A stretch of DNA of 47,427 nucleotides, from contig CAYVQT010000020.1 of assembly GCA_964453665.1 (NCBI GenBank), positions 1 through 47,427 on the forward strand. The letters run 5' to 3'. Positions 1 through 9,038 of this stretch are shown here, in pieces (the stretch's first letter is position 1; each line of letters begins with the position of its first letter). A model generated the notes under the pieces. It worked only from the letters and a program-made list of their open reading frames with translations, did no database searches and was not told where the DNA came from. Origin of the DNA: DAOUTY01 sp964453665 (GTDB lineage: Bacteria; Chloroflexota; Dehalococcoidia; SZUA-161). Both the position numbers and the translations under genes were made by a program.

Positions 1-419
1 TTCGCCGAAAGGCGTGCGCCGCTGTCACAGCAGAAAGGTATCGCCTCCGTAATCATGCCCAGCTGCAATAGAGGGCAGTGGCACCTCGGCTTGCCATCAG
101 GTCCGATTGAGGAGTCATAGACCAGGTCGAAGACGTCGCCATCCTGCTCAATGGTCCAGGGCCCTATTGGCGGGACTGCATCCTTTAAGTACTTCAGGTA
201 ATCTTCCCAGCTCATACCAGGCTGGATCCCGACAGCGCCCGCCATCCCTAGGTCCTCGCAGGTTTCGCACATCTTTGTGTAGATAGTGTCCCTTTGTTCG
301 CGAGGAAGCTGTTTAACCGCTTCCAGCACTGCGGTCATAAGGGCAGGCAGCCAGGTCTGGTACATCAACGCCTTAACTTCCTCAGGGATCTCTATGAACT
401 GCTTTTGTTCGTCGGCCAT
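1..419 (-). CDS. Cys-rich protein of unknown function (C-terminus cut by window edge)
   Basis: Open frame from an ATG at 419 to the window edge (139 residues visible, no stop), preceded by a GGGGGAAAG ribosome site. The visible part begins with a helical stretch (IPEEVKALMYQTWLPALM) and contains a CETCEDLG segment near residue 51. Further on there is a Cys cluster (CHCP, then FCCDSGA) with the look of a metal or thiol site. I do not recognise the family with certainty; the pattern recalls small proteins related to L-2-amino-thiazoline-4-carboxylic acid hydrolases, but this is a guess. It is the last visible gene of a minus-strand run with the FAD/ADH genes, though 75 bp separate it from the next one upstream. 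Confidence 0.6.
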   Translation of the reverse strand, partial: MADEQKQFIEIPEEVKALMYQTWLPALMTAVLEAVKQLPREQRDTIYTKMCETCEDLGMAGAVGIQPGMSWEDYLKYLKDAVPPIGPWTIEQDGDVFDLVYDSSIGPDGKPRCHCPLLQLGMITEAIPFCCDSGARLSA

Positions 420-494
420 CTTTCCCCCTACTTGAATTAGTGTCGGGCGCCGGGCCCGGGCTATTATAAAGCATAGTAAAAGTGACTGTTACAT

Positions 495-746
495 CTAGAA
501 TGCTTCGGGGTGTCTGGGATTCCTGTTGAGCCATTGTGAAGGGGACAGCAAGAACGAAATGACAGCAGCCTTGCCGCATACCCCTATGACTGTAAGCAGG
601 TCTCTGAAGCTCATGGCTGCCCTGATCCTCCATTTGACAGGTTCAACCGTGTCTACGTGTAAAACGAGGTAATCGCCTTCACGCTGCATCGCGGCGACCT
701 TGCCCACGAGCTCAGTCTTGCCAAGCCCCGTTGATCTGAACAACAT
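495..746 (-). CDS. Small protein of unknown function, 83 aa
   Basis: ATG at 746 has a strong ribosome site (GGAAAGGGGGG, 4-5 nt upstream), and the frame runs 83 codons to TAG. The N-terminal half is polar with a beta-like segment (DYLVLHVDTVEPVKW). The C-terminal half has a hydrophobic stretch (LLTVIGVCGKAAVISFLL) that could be one membrane or buried helix. No family is recognised. It lies between two same-strand genes with about 110 bp upstream and 75 bp downstream. The opposite-strand frames here are shorter and lack ribosome sites, so this is the best coding choice, but it could still be spurious. Confidence 0.5.
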   Translation of the reverse strand: MLFRSTGLGKTELVGKVAAMQREGDYLVLHVDTVEPVKWRIRAAMSFRDLLTVIGVCGKAAVISFLLSPSQWLNRNPRHPEAF

Positions 747-853
747 GTTTGCCCCCCTTTCCGGATAACAGTAAGTGAGAATGAAAGCCTCTAGAAGTGA
801 TAAGGCTTTGCTATCCGTTTAAACGGAATTCACTACTCGTTGTCGCGCTTGCG

Positions 854-1990
854 TTATGCCTTGAAGCCGTATTTCGGAAGCTCACCTATTACAAACGGCT
901 CCAGAATACCGTAGCCAACGTCATCGCCGCACCGGAACTCGCACATGGTGTCATCTACAGCGCCCTGCAACTCATCGCGCACTTTTGGATCAGCGAGGTC
1001 CAGCTTCTCGCCATCGATGGCAAAGGGGCCTCTCCACTTTCCCTGTACCCAACCCTTGTATCCATCCAGATAGCCGCCTGTTCTGGCATAGAAGACATTG
1101 AGCGGCTTGACCAGGATATCCCTCTTCGTACCGTCTGCCGTGGTTACAATCAGTTCAATTGATTTTACCCTTCGAGAACCGGAAAGAAACTCAAACTTGT
1201 GCTGAACGTCAGTAACCGGAACCGGAAACCGGTTGTCGCCAAAGCAATAGACCATGCCGCCATGAGCCCCAGCAGGCGTCCCGTCCGGCGCTTCCGAGAA
1301 TGTAAACACGAGGCCGTAGTCCTTGAACTGCACGAACAGGTAATGGAAGAACAGGCCCGGTATGTGTGGCCATGGCTGGAGCCCCGATTCTGGTACGCCT
1401 GCGTCTGCCCTGGACCACCAGCCTCCTGGTCGTGGTACCCCGATCGGCCTGATTCCCCAGGACCGGTCTCGCTGCCCCCACCAGGTGTCCTTATTGATTT
1501 CATAGGCCTTACCTTCAACCGTTACCTTGCCATTAACATGGCCGAACTGGTAATATCGGCGGCTATGGACTGTCATGATACCAGGCAGGCGATGATTACT
1601 TGGCTCTTCATCCCAGGGCACCATCCGCCCCTCGAACTCCATGTCGAAACTGATGCCGTAGTCATTCTCTTTCAAACAAACGTGAATCTTCTTCAGCGGC
1701 TCCAGCACTTCGTAGCACAGGGGCCCAACCTCAACGGAATCCAAATCGGGCCAAAGCTCCCGTGAAGCCCGAACTGTGTACTGCGTTCTGTCTTCCATGG
1801 TCACACCACCGTGCGCATCCATTACGTTCCTGTTAATGTACTTGCCAAACCCGACATCGATAAGAATTTTACCTGAATTATCATGTGCCGTTAGCCATAG
1901 CCTGTCATACCACTGCTGATCCGTGGTATACACCTCATCAAAGGACGACACGATCTGATGGCAGAGAAACTCGTCAAACCTGGTTATCAT
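854..1990 (-). CDS. DUF7064/CrtC-like lipocalin-fold protein
   Basis: A 378-residue protein rich in aromatic residues and beta strands, with no signal peptide or membrane segment. The clearest mark is a GQRDRSWG motif at residues 172-179, which I associate with the DUF7064/DUF7065 proteins distantly related to carotenoid 1,2-hydratase (CrtC) and AttH-like lipocalin folds. Such proteins are thought to bind or hydrate hydrophobic polyisoprenoid or lipid-like compounds; the activity here is unknown. The ATG at 1990 has an AGGAGGGAGAGA ribosome site and overlaps the stop of the upstream phosphotransferase gene by 4 bp (ATGA), so the two are translationally coupled. Context with two CrtI-like FAD proteins supports a role in isoprenoid or steroid-like metabolism (inference). 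Confidence 0.75.
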   Translation of the reverse strand: MITRFDEFLCHQIVSSFDEVYTTDQQWYDRLWLTAHDNSGKILIDVGFGKYINRNVMDAHGGVTMEDRTQYTVRASRELWPDLDSVEVGPLCYEVLEPLKKIHVCLKENDYGISFDMEFEGRMVPWDEEPSNHRLPGIMTVHSRRYYQFGHVNGKVTVEGKAYEINKDTWWGQRDRSWGIRPIGVPRPGGWWSRADAGVPESGLQPWPHIPGLFFHYLFVQFKDYGLVFTFSEAPDGTPAGAHGGMVYCFGDNRFPVPVTDVQHKFEFLSGSRRVKSIELIVTTADGTKRDILVKPLNVFYARTGGYLDGYKGWVQGKWRGPFAIDGEKLDLADPKVRDELQGAVDDTMCEFRCGDDVGYGILEPFVIGELPKYGFKA

Positions 1991-3039
1991 TCTCTCCCTC
2001 CTAAAGTCAGCATCTCATCCAACCTTCTCACAGGTGGCAGGTCGCTGGAAGCAGCAAAGTCAGGGGGTATTCCCGGCATGGTGCTGATTACTCTGAGGAA
2101 CAGGATACCCAGTTTCAGCATAGCAAACGCCTCATGGTAATGAAAGTTCTGCAACCTTCTTCCCGTCATGCTCTCATAGCATTGAATTATCTCTTCTCTG
2201 TCTGGAACTCCATCCCAGGTACCGATAGCCTCTTTCGTCAGCCACTCTATGCTCAGGAGCCAGGCCAGGTCAGCCTCGGGGGCGCCGATATGCGCCATGT
2301 CCCAGTCCAGGACAGCCACAACACTGTCGTTGCGGTACATCAGGTTGCCCAACCTGGCATCACCCCAACACAGAGATATGTGTTCCGGCTCAAACCGGTT
2401 GCTCTTAAACCAGGCAAAGGCAGTATCAAAAAGAGATTGGGGCTGGACTCCTCCCCATTTCCACATCCTTTCGTAATGGGCTATCTGCCGGTCAAGGGCA
2501 TCAGTGCCACTATCGGGAACTCCGAGGAAGGAAAGCCCCCGGCGTTCCCAATCGACAGTGTTTACGTTAGCGATTACCTCAATGGCCTGTCGCCACATCC
2601 TGCCGCGCTGCTCAGGACTCGCTTCATAGAGCGGCCCCCGAGGCTCTTCGCCAGGCTGTATGGGGTTAAGAATCTCCCCCTCGGCTCTTTCCATAATAAA
2701 GAAGGGTGCCCCTGTCACTTCGGTGCCTTCCTCCAGCCAGAAGGTCTTGGGAACTGGCACCGGGCTATCCTGCAAGCATCTCATTATATGGAATTGTTCT
2801 CCCGCGTCGTAGTCGGGGTGGACCTGCATAACGATAGGAGTCTCTCGAATTACCAGCTTTTCCGTTTTCTCCTGTTCATTTTCCCGCCAGTTGAGATCAA
2901 AGAAGTGAATTTCGCTGGCATAGCCGCTCGTCGCCTTCTCCAGAGGGCCAATTGAGAGAGCCTCCGCTGAAGGCAATTTGGTCCTTAACCATGCCTCCAG
3001 CTTTGCTCGCTTGGCCTCCGGATCCGTCCTCTGTACCAT
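1987..3039 (-). CDS. Phosphotransferase family protein (APH/choline-kinase fold)
   Basis: 350 residues with the aminoglycoside-phosphotransferase fold. The catalytic loop CWGDARLGN lies at residues 224-232 (Asp227, Asn232; the usual His before GD is Trp225) and the metal-binding DWD follows at 245-247, then an AHIGAPEADLAW segment. The hinge FFIMERAEG is near 113-121. Proteins of this type sit beside acyl-CoA dehydrogenases and in ACAD10/11, where they phosphorylate hydroxyacyl substrates, so a kinase of a hydroxylated lipid or hydroxyacyl intermediate is a better guess than antibiotic resistance. The gene overlaps the downstream DUF7064-like gene by 4 bp and follows the alcohol dehydrogenase by about 70 bp. 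The ribosome site of the ATG at 3039 is weak. Confidence 0.85.
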   Translation of the reverse strand: MVQRTDPEAKRAKLEAWLRTKLPSAEALSIGPLEKATSGYASEIHFFDLNWRENEQEKTEKLVIRETPIVMQVHPDYDAGEQFHIMRCLQDSPVPVPKTFWLEEGTEVTGAPFFIMERAEGEILNPIQPGEEPRGPLYEASPEQRGRMWRQAIEVIANVNTVDWERRGLSFLGVPDSGTDALDRQIAHYERMWKWGGVQPQSLFDTAFAWFKSNRFEPEHISLCWGDARLGNLMYRNDSVVAVLDWDMAHIGAPEADLAWLLSIEWLTKEAIGTWDGVPDREEIIQCYESMTGRRLQNFHYHEAFAMLKLGILFLRVISTMPGIPPDFAASSDLPPVRRLDEMLTLGGRE

Positions 3040-3108
3040 GAGCCCTGCCTGCTGTGCCTATAATATATTTATCCCTTATCCTGGCATTGCTTATTTAGGG
3101 AGAAAACC

Positions 3109-4218
3109 TTAAAACGTGATGACACCACGTATAATTTTACCTTCCAGTGTATCTTTTATAGCCTCGTTAATCTTATCCAGCGAGTATCGAGCCGATACCA
3201 GTTTGTCCAGAGGCAACCTGCCTGCCATAAACAGGTCGATGTAGCGGGGGATGTCAATCTTGGGATGTATGCTGCCGGCCGTGCATCCCGTGATGGTTAC
3301 CTCCCTCATGAACCGCCAGGCCTCGATGGAGAACGAAGCTCCTATCGGGGCGAGCCCCAGGACTAATGCCATACCACCGGGGCGCGGATAAACGGAGTGG
3401 AATGCCTGTGTCATAGCCGTGGTGTTGCCGATAACCTCGAAGCTGTATTCTACGCCCCCGGCGCATTCGGTCGCAATCCTCATTACAGGGTCCTCTTTCG
3501 ACGCATTGACCAGTACGGTGGCCCCGAACTCTCGAGCCATTTCCAGTTTACTGTCGAGCAAGTCCACAGCGACAATTGGCTGCGCCCCCACAAGCTTTGC
3601 TGCCATGATCGCAGCCAGCCCCACTCCCCCGCAGCCGAAAACGGCCACGCTGCTGCCAGCCTTCACCCTGGCCTTGTTAATCACCGCGCCGATACCGGTA
3701 GACGCGCCACATGCCAGAAGGCAGACTATATCCAGGGGGGCATCATCCCGCACTTTTACCGTCGCCGATTCCTCCGTAACGGCATATTCGGCGAAGGATG
3801 ACTGGGCCATGAAATGGCTAAGTTCGTCCCCATTCTTTCTCTTTAACCTTTTTGTCCCATCGGCCATAGTCCCCATCAGCATCGCTGTCTGAGGGTCTGT
3901 CTCACAACTGGTAGGCACACCCATCATGCAAGCGGGACATTTACCGCAATACGGCGCGACGGTGACTACTACCTTATCCCCCGGATGAACCTCCGTCACA
4001 TTCTTGCCGACCTTCTCTACGATCCCGGCCCCTTCGTGCCCCAGCACTACCGGCGGAGGCGTTGCCAGATCACCCTTGATGCAATGAAGGTCGGTATGGC
4101 ACACGCCCGTAGCTGCCAGTTTGACCAGGACCTCGTTGTCTTTGGGTTCGTCAAGCTCGACCTCCTCTATCACAAGAGGTGTATTCACCTGCTCCAGTAT
4201 CGCAGCCCTCATCTTCAT
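3109..4218 (-). CDS. Zinc-dependent alcohol dehydrogenase (MDR, class III-like)
   Basis: 369 residues, full length for a medium-chain dehydrogenase. Catalytic zinc ligands are Cys40 (GVCHTD), His61 with Glu62 (GHEGAG) and Cys170. The structural zinc set is Cys91, Cys94, Cys97 and Cys105, and the NAD(P) Rossmann loop GCGGVG is at 195-200. It oxidises an alcohol to an aldehyde or ketone, or the reverse, in the cytosol; the substrate cannot be read from sequence. The ATG at 4218 has an AAGGAGG site 7 nt upstream. It lies 50 bp after two FAD oxidoreductases, consistent with oxidation of a hydroxylated polyisoprenoid or similar substrate (inference). Confidence 0.93.
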   Translation of the reverse strand: MKMRAAILEQVNTPLVIEEVELDEPKDNEVLVKLAATGVCHTDLHCIKGDLATPPPVVLGHEGAGIVEKVGKNVTEVHPGDKVVVTVAPYCGKCPACMMGVPTSCETDPQTAMLMGTMADGTKRLKRKNGDELSHFMAQSSFAEYAVTEESATVKVRDDAPLDIVCLLACGASTGIGAVINKARVKAGSSVAVFGCGGVGLAAIMAAKLVGAQPIVAVDLLDSKLEMAREFGATVLVNASKEDPVMRIATECAGGVEYSFEVIGNTTAMTQAFHSVYPRPGGMALVLGLAPIGASFSIEAWRFMREVTITGCTAGSIHPKIDIPRYIDLFMAGRLPLDKLVSARYSLDKINEAIKDTLEGKIIRGVITF

Positions 4219-4268
4219 TCTGATGCCTCCTTTTTGCAGCCTTTTCTAAGTAGCATTACCTGTGCTAC

Positions 4269-5900
4269 CTATCCCTCATACACACCGAAATAGCCCTTCT
4301 TCCGTGCCTCGGTAATGTATTCAGGCTCTGTCCACCACTTCTCAATCCCATAATCTTCGGCTATCGCATTTGCTGCCAGATAGCCGGAACCAAAAAGTAC
4401 ACATCCGCCGGGATAGACGCAGGAGCCACAGACGTAAAGGTTATTGACCGGGGTCCTGGTATGAGAGCACTCATCGTTTGGTCTGTTAACCCCCATCTGG
4501 AACAGCTCATATTTTCCCTGCTTATACGATCCCTTTACCATGTTCAGGTACTTGGCCGAGAAATCGAGCGGGGTGACAAGGTAAGTCCACATGATCTTGT
4601 CCTTCGTCATGTTGGGAGCGTATTTCTGGAGAGTGGTGATGAATTTCTCCTCATGTTCCTGCCTTAACGAGCGGTCCCACCATTTCTCCGCCCCGCCTTG
4701 CAGGTCGTAAGGGGCATGCTCGTACATGGATGCCGTATGCTTTCCCGGAGGCGCCTGACTCGGATCATGCATTGTGGGGAATACGGCGTCACATCCTACC
4801 GTAGTAGAAAGTTTGCCTTCCTTGATAGTATCGAAGTGCTTCAGCAGGTCGTCGGGGGTTTCATAACCGAGGATATACATGAATCCATTGCTGATGTCCT
4901 GGTCTGTTTTAAAAACAGGCAGCTCCCTGAGCGCGAGATGAAGAGAACAGAAGCTCCACGTTTCCCATTTCCAACCGTTGATTTTCTCGACAAAGTCATT
5001 GGCAAGCTGTTCTTCACCTACGTACTTCAAAAAGGTCTGGTGCGGGTCGATGGAGCTTATCACAGCCTTCTCCGCCTCGTACACCGTGCCGTTATCGAGC
5101 TCTACCCCCTTGGCGGCCCCGTTCTCCACTATGATCCTCTTGATAATCTGGCTGCCCCTGATATGGCCGTTGCCCGACTCCTGAATAACACGGCATATCG
5201 AGTTGCTCAATCGGTGCGAACCGCCCAGGCAGAGCCTGTGGTGAACATGCCTGTCTATGTAAAGCGGGGTGAGAAAGCCGAGGCTGGTAAGGTCCGGGTC
5301 GACTCCCCAGTGCGTAGCCAGATAAAGCATCATCGTTTTAACACGCTCGTTCTCGAACCACTCATCGATTATCTCCTGAGGGCTCTTCGGCTGATACTCC
5401 TCCACCTCCCTGCCGACCTCGGTCTGCTGCAAACCGATCGTCGTTTCTATAGGAGGCAGGGGCGGCACATATGTAGCGGGAGCGATATAGTCGTCCACCA
5501 TTTCATGGAACTTGTGGTAAGCCTCACGGTAGGCCTCGGCGTCCTTCTGAGAGAACCTGGCTATCGATTCACACGATTTATTTACGTCTGAGTAGAGACA
5601 GAGGGCTTTGCCATCGGAGAAGGGCATCGCTACCTGCAGCTCCGGGTATACGTAATTACAACGGTATTCTTCCAGTTCCAGGTCTTTGTAGATGGGGGCA
5701 TAGTCGACCATCATGTGGTATATGGCGTGGGTATTGTGGTAAAAGCCGCCGAGGGTAACCTCCTCGGTCATGAGGCCGCCCCCGACCTCGAAGTATTTCT
5801 CCAGCACCAGGACCTTCTGGCCCGCCTTGGCCAGGTAGGCTGCCACGCAAAGCCCGTTGGGCCCGCCGCCTATTATGATGAAGTCATATTTTGTTTGCAT
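4269..5900 (-). CDS. CrtI-like FAD-dependent oxidoreductase (phytoene desaturase/retinol saturase type)
   Basis: 543 residues. The N-terminal dinucleotide-binding motif GGGPNG is at residues 11-16 with the ribose-binding Glu at 35 (LVLEK). The C-terminal FAD-binding segment (CGSCVYPGGCVLFGSGYLAANAI) is typical of the CrtI/carotenoid isomerase/retinol-saturase group. These enzymes saturate, desaturate or isomerise C=C bonds in hydrophobic chains. No signal peptide is seen. The ATG at 5900 has GGAGGAAAGCAA immediately upstream. A second member of the same superfamily is encoded 50 bp upstream; the pair is too divergent to be a recent duplication. The substrate is unknown. Confidence 0.88.
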   Translation of the reverse strand: MQTKYDFIIIGGGPNGLCVAAYLAKAGQKVLVLEKYFEVGGGLMTEEVTLGGFYHNTHAIYHMMVDYAPIYKDLELEEYRCNYVYPELQVAMPFSDGKALCLYSDVNKSCESIARFSQKDAEAYREAYHKFHEMVDDYIAPATYVPPLPPIETTIGLQQTEVGREVEEYQPKSPQEIIDEWFENERVKTMMLYLATHWGVDPDLTSLGFLTPLYIDRHVHHRLCLGGSHRLSNSICRVIQESGNGHIRGSQIIKRIIVENGAAKGVELDNGTVYEAEKAVISSIDPHQTFLKYVGEEQLANDFVEKINGWKWETWSFCSLHLALRELPVFKTDQDISNGFMYILGYETPDDLLKHFDTIKEGKLSTTVGCDAVFPTMHDPSQAPPGKHTASMYEHAPYDLQGGAEKWWDRSLRQEHEEKFITTLQKYAPNMTKDKIMWTYLVTPLDFSAKYLNMVKGSYKQGKYELFQMGVNRPNDECSHTRTPVNNLYVCGSCVYPGGCVLFGSGYLAANAIAEDYGIEKWWTEPEYITEARKKGYFGVYEG

Positions 5901-5950
5901 TTGCTTTCCTCCGAGTGTTATCTCTTACAGGTTCGCAGTCCCGTTATTCC

Positions 5951-7627
5951 TCAGTAAAGGCGTCCCTCCCACGGCTTCCACAGGTCGTGTTTCTGGGCAA
6001 TCCTCCTATAGCAGTTATAGCCGGCCCAGCCTGTCAGCCCGAGAGAGTAGTGGCAGCTTCCGGAGGCCATCCAGAAGTCCTCGATCCCGGGAATCTGGTA
6101 CTGGGCAAATTCCGGTATGGGCCTCATTGCACCCCACTGGCTGGGAGTGCCCGCGATCAGTCCCCAGTTACCTTCGAGGAAGTTATCGCTTCTGTGCTGA
6201 ATATCCCACGGGGTATCGATGTTTGCGGCTATGACGTTGTCCCATGTCATATTAGGCGCATATTTCTGCCACTGTTTGAGGAAGTGATCGGGCGCCTCTT
6301 TCTTGATCTGCATCCACTCTTCCTCTGTTCTCCAGCTTGCGGGGAACGCCATCTCCTCCAGTAGAGCAACGTGCTTTCCGGGTGGCGCGTAGCGCGGGTC
6401 CCATTTGGAATCGGTGCCCTCCCAGAGATACAGCCTTTCCGGCCATTGTCCCGGCCTTATGTGCTGATTGTTAAAGCGGTATTCCCGGTCAAGGTATTCG
6501 ATATCGGCATCGCCCATGAATATCCAGCGACCCTGGCCGCAGTCGGGATTCCAACTCTCTGCTTTATACTTTGGCAGCTCGTGGAAGGCGATATGGCCCC
6601 AGAATATCTGGCCTCTGTCGACCCTGATCTTGGCTATCTTCCGGCGATACTCGGTGCCCTTAGGCCCCAGGTCTACATTACGCAGATGCCTGGCCAGTGT
6701 CTGTGTAATTACTATAGAGGTGATTACCATCTTTTTAGCCTCTATCATGGTACCGTCGGCCAGCTTGATACCGGTGGCACGGCCGTTCTCCACCAGGATC
6801 TCATCCACATCAGCGCCCACGAAGAACTTGCCGCCTTCCTCGCTCAAGGCCCTCTGAAGGGCGTGAATAGCGTTATGGGTGCCGCCTTCGTATACTCCAC
6901 CTCCGAATCCGATCACCTGCATAGGCACGTTAGACAACATGATAGGCAGAGGGGCAGCGTCGTCCGGATATATGCCTGCGGAGCCGAGCATTCTCAGAGA
7001 ATGTGCCCTCAGCTCATCGCTGTCAAAGAGATCGGAGACGTATTCGGTTGCTGTCATAAATTGATGTCTGCGGTCGATACCTGAGTCAGGGTCCATAATC
7101 AGGGCTTCAACGGGGTCGAACTCGCCTGGCAGAGCCGGAGGATTCCACAGGACCTGCATAGCGGCGAAACCCCATTGCCATATCTTCCCCTCGGCGGACC
7201 ACCTGGCGAGCGTATCGGCGTCCCTGGGCGATATCCGCTCAACCTCTTTAAGGTTTTTCTCTACTATCTCTTCCTGGGGGACGACCACACCCGTCTCCTT
7301 GTCCCATGATATCGACCGGTAGGAAACTATGCATCTCTCATCGGGAAACACCATCGAGGAATGCACCGGGGGAAATATGTAGTTAAGCCCCCTCTCATGC
7401 AGCTTGAAGTCCTGGTTGACCGGGCTCGCCCAGAGTCCTGCCACATGGGCACAGGGGTTCCCGATAAACCCGGATATCGGCCGTGACTCGGTGCAGCCGC
7501 CGCCACCCAGCTCACGTCTCTGCTCGAAAAGACCTACTGTATACCCGTTCCTTATCATGTAATTGGCGGCTATGAGGCCCTGGTGGCCTCCTCCAACTAC
7601 CACTACATCAAAACTTTCATCAGCCAC
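5951..7627 (-). CDS. CrtI-like FAD-dependent oxidoreductase, second paralog
   Basis: 558 residues, with the FAD motif GGGHQG at residues 12-17 and the C-terminal cap WMASGSCHYSLGLTGWAGYN. It belongs to the same superfamily as the following gene but is longer. I place the start at GTG 7627 because the AGGAGG site lies 5 nt before it; the in-frame GTG at 7633 overlaps the ribosome site. It is the first gene of the minus-strand operon and has a 19-bp inverted repeat 25-43 bp upstream of the start. It probably works with the downstream CrtI-like protein and alcohol dehydrogenase on one hydrophobic substrate (inference). Confidence 0.88.
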   Translation of the reverse strand: MADESFDVVVVGGGHQGLIAANYMIRNGYTVGLFEQRRELGGGGCTESRPISGFIGNPCAHVAGLWASPVNQDFKLHERGLNYIFPPVHSSMVFPDERCIVSYRSISWDKETGVVVPQEEIVEKNLKEVERISPRDADTLARWSAEGKIWQWGFAAMQVLWNPPALPGEFDPVEALIMDPDSGIDRRHQFMTATEYVSDLFDSDELRAHSLRMLGSAGIYPDDAAPLPIMLSNVPMQVIGFGGGVYEGGTHNAIHALQRALSEEGGKFFVGADVDEILVENGRATGIKLADGTMIEAKKMVITSIVITQTLARHLRNVDLGPKGTEYRRKIAKIRVDRGQIFWGHIAFHELPKYKAESWNPDCGQGRWIFMGDADIEYLDREYRFNNQHIRPGQWPERLYLWEGTDSKWDPRYAPPGKHVALLEEMAFPASWRTEEEWMQIKKEAPDHFLKQWQKYAPNMTWDNVIAANIDTPWDIQHRSDNFLEGNWGLIAGTPSQWGAMRPIPEFAQYQIPGIEDFWMASGSCHYSLGLTGWAGYNCYRRIAQKHDLWKPWEGRLY

Positions 7628-7651
7628 TTGCACCTCCTTTGGTGAGCCTTA

Positions 7652-7670
7652 ACATAACATACCGTTATGT
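7652..7670. promoter_or_regulatory. Candidate operator: 19-bp inverted repeat
   Basis: ACATAAC-ATACC-GTTATGT, with perfect 7-bp arms around a 5-bp spacer, just upstream of the ribosome site of the first FAD oxidoreductase gene. Size and position fit the binding site of a dimeric repressor (for example TetR type). No such regulator is next to it; the nearest DNA-binding protein is the LuxR-type gene 185 bp away. Confidence 0.5.
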
Positions 7671-7854
7671 CCTATTCAAGCATTCATTACCAACTTTGGT
7701 TTATAACTTTCGTTTAATATTTCTACACAGTTGCTCAACATTAAGCCTGTAAGACGGATTATCGTTGTACTTTTCCTGTTGAAGGAAACAGGGGAATAAC
7801 TTATCAGAATGGTTTAAAGGGAAAGGGGGAGACGACGTTAAAAGCCATTTATTA

Positions 7855-8220
7855 TTAATATGCTGAATCCATCCGGTTCTGGGTGAGGTCCAGCTGTTCA
7901 CGTTTTCTCTTGAGCAGCTCGGCCACTGTCTCAACGGCTTCGGGGTCCAGGGAGGCCAGCAATTCCGCGATCTCATCCAGAGAGAAGACTTCCCGGAGGT
8001 CCAGGCACCCGCGGATAAAGGCCAGGATAACCGCCTGTGCCCGGTTACGCGCTTTCAGCTTTTTGCATGCCTCGTGCAGGTAGCTCTTAACTGTGCTGGT
8101 GGATATGCACAGCGCGTCAGCTATCTCTTTGTTGACAAGCCCCCGGGCGACGAGGGCGAGCACCTGTTGCTCACTCCCTGTTAGCACATTGTCAGACTCA
8201 TCCGAAACGATGTCACGCAT
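7855..8220 (-). CDS. LuxR/GerE-type helix-turn-helix protein, small
   Basis: 121 residues. Residues ~12-70 form a GerE domain: LTGSEQQVLALVARGLVNKEIADAL followed by the recognition helix ISTSTVKSYLHEACKKL. There is no receiver or ligand-binding domain in front of it. The C-terminal ~50 residues are acidic and helical (SLDEIAELLASLDPEAVETVAELL) and may mediate dimerisation. It probably regulates transcription, but the target is unknown; the operon in front and the RiPP locus behind are both candidates. The ATG at 8220 lacks a clear ribosome site. About 220 bp of AT-rich sequence with no recognisable gene separates it from the FAD genes. Confidence 0.85.
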   Translation of the reverse strand: MRDIVSDESDNVLTGSEQQVLALVARGLVNKEIADALCISTSTVKSYLHEACKKLKARNRAQAVILAFIRGCLDLREVFSLDEIAELLASLDPEAVETVAELLKRKREQLDLTQNRMDSAY

Positions 8221-8459
8221 AACCAGACTGACGGCACAAGTTGGACATAACTTTAGTATGCGGAATGGCTCTTTGTCAAGCTGTTGCGAACACTATATCT
8301 ATGGCTTATCGAATGCTGTTTTAGCACCGAAGCGATAAGTCGGCTACTGTTACGGAGATAACGATGCATAGGCAAAGTCGCGTGCGGTACTGCATAATAT
8401 CAGTAACTGCCCGTTCAGGCTTGGAAAAGGACACGAATATATTGGATTCAGGCTGCACC

Positions 8460-9038
8460 TTAATATCCGTAGAGGTTCAGCAGCCAGAGCGGCTTGCAAA
8501 GGAGAACGCAGTTAGTAATAAGCACCAGCGTCATACCCAGGTTAAGCAATCCTTTCAAACGACGACTTCCTCTATTCCATACCATTATACCTATAAGAAA
8601 AGCCAGGGTGAACTTCCCTGCGAGCATTAAACCGTCGCCGTGTGTCCGGGCAGCTAACTGGAGAAACGGGTTTGTTTCGTACCCACCTATCGCCAGACAT
8701 TGCCAGGTAGTCAAGCAATCAAGAATATTCAGCGATAACCACAATATGAAAGAATTTGTCCAATGCCTGTTGTCCGGGGAAAGCACGAGCCTTTCTGCTC
8801 CATCGCCCCACTTACGCAAGCGTGAAAACGGTTGTCTGGCTTGTGTTTGCTGCGAAACCTGGTCTATCATGGCTTGCTTCAAGCGTGGCAACGGAGGCTC
8901 AAGCTCGAAAACCGCGCTGCAATCCTTCCCATTATGCTTAAGAACCAAACTATCGTACTGTAGTAACCCGGGCACTATCGTACTGGTACTAATGATTTTA
9001 TAAACCTTATCGTGTGCGAGCAACATCACGTTTCTCAT
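8460..9038 (-). CDS. DUF5658-like membrane protein
   Basis: 192 residues. The first ~90 are soluble and poorly conserved-looking. The C-terminal half holds about three membrane segments: FILWLSLNILDCLTTW, LMLAGKFTLAFLIGIMVW and LGMTLVLITNCVLLC. The segment DCLTTWQCLAIGGYETNPF, with a conserved-looking D and the NPF turn, matches the DUF5658 pattern. Function is unknown. A GGAGG lies about 14 nt before ATG 9038, which is long spacing; Met5 is an alternative start. It diverges from the RiPP locus and shares its ~490-bp upstream region. Confidence 0.7.
   Translation of the reverse strand: MRNVMLLAHDKVYKIISTSTIVPGLLQYDSLVLKHNGKDCSAVFELEPPLPRLKQAMIDQVSQQTQARQPFSRLRKWGDGAERLVLSPDNRHWTNSFILWLSLNILDCLTTWQCLAIGGYETNPFLQLAARTHGDGLMLAGKFTLAFLIGIMVWNRGSRRLKGLLNLGMTLVLITNCVLLCKPLWLLNLYGY

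Noticed and set aside
382..633. 83-codon minus-strand frame
   Set aside because: Overlaps a better frame (495-746) that has a strong ribosome site; composition looks non-coding.
1199..1765. 188-codon plus-strand frame
   Set aside because: Antisense shadow of the DUF7064-like gene; no recognisable domain or ribosome site.
1987..3039. Aminoglycoside resistance gene
   Set aside because: Fold is the same, but the catalytic loop (CWGDARLGN) and operon context match ACAD10/11-type phosphotransferases of lipid metabolism.
8221..8459. Possible gene or RNA between the LuxR and DUF5658-like genes
   Set aside because: No frame with a ribosome site and no stable RNA fold seen.
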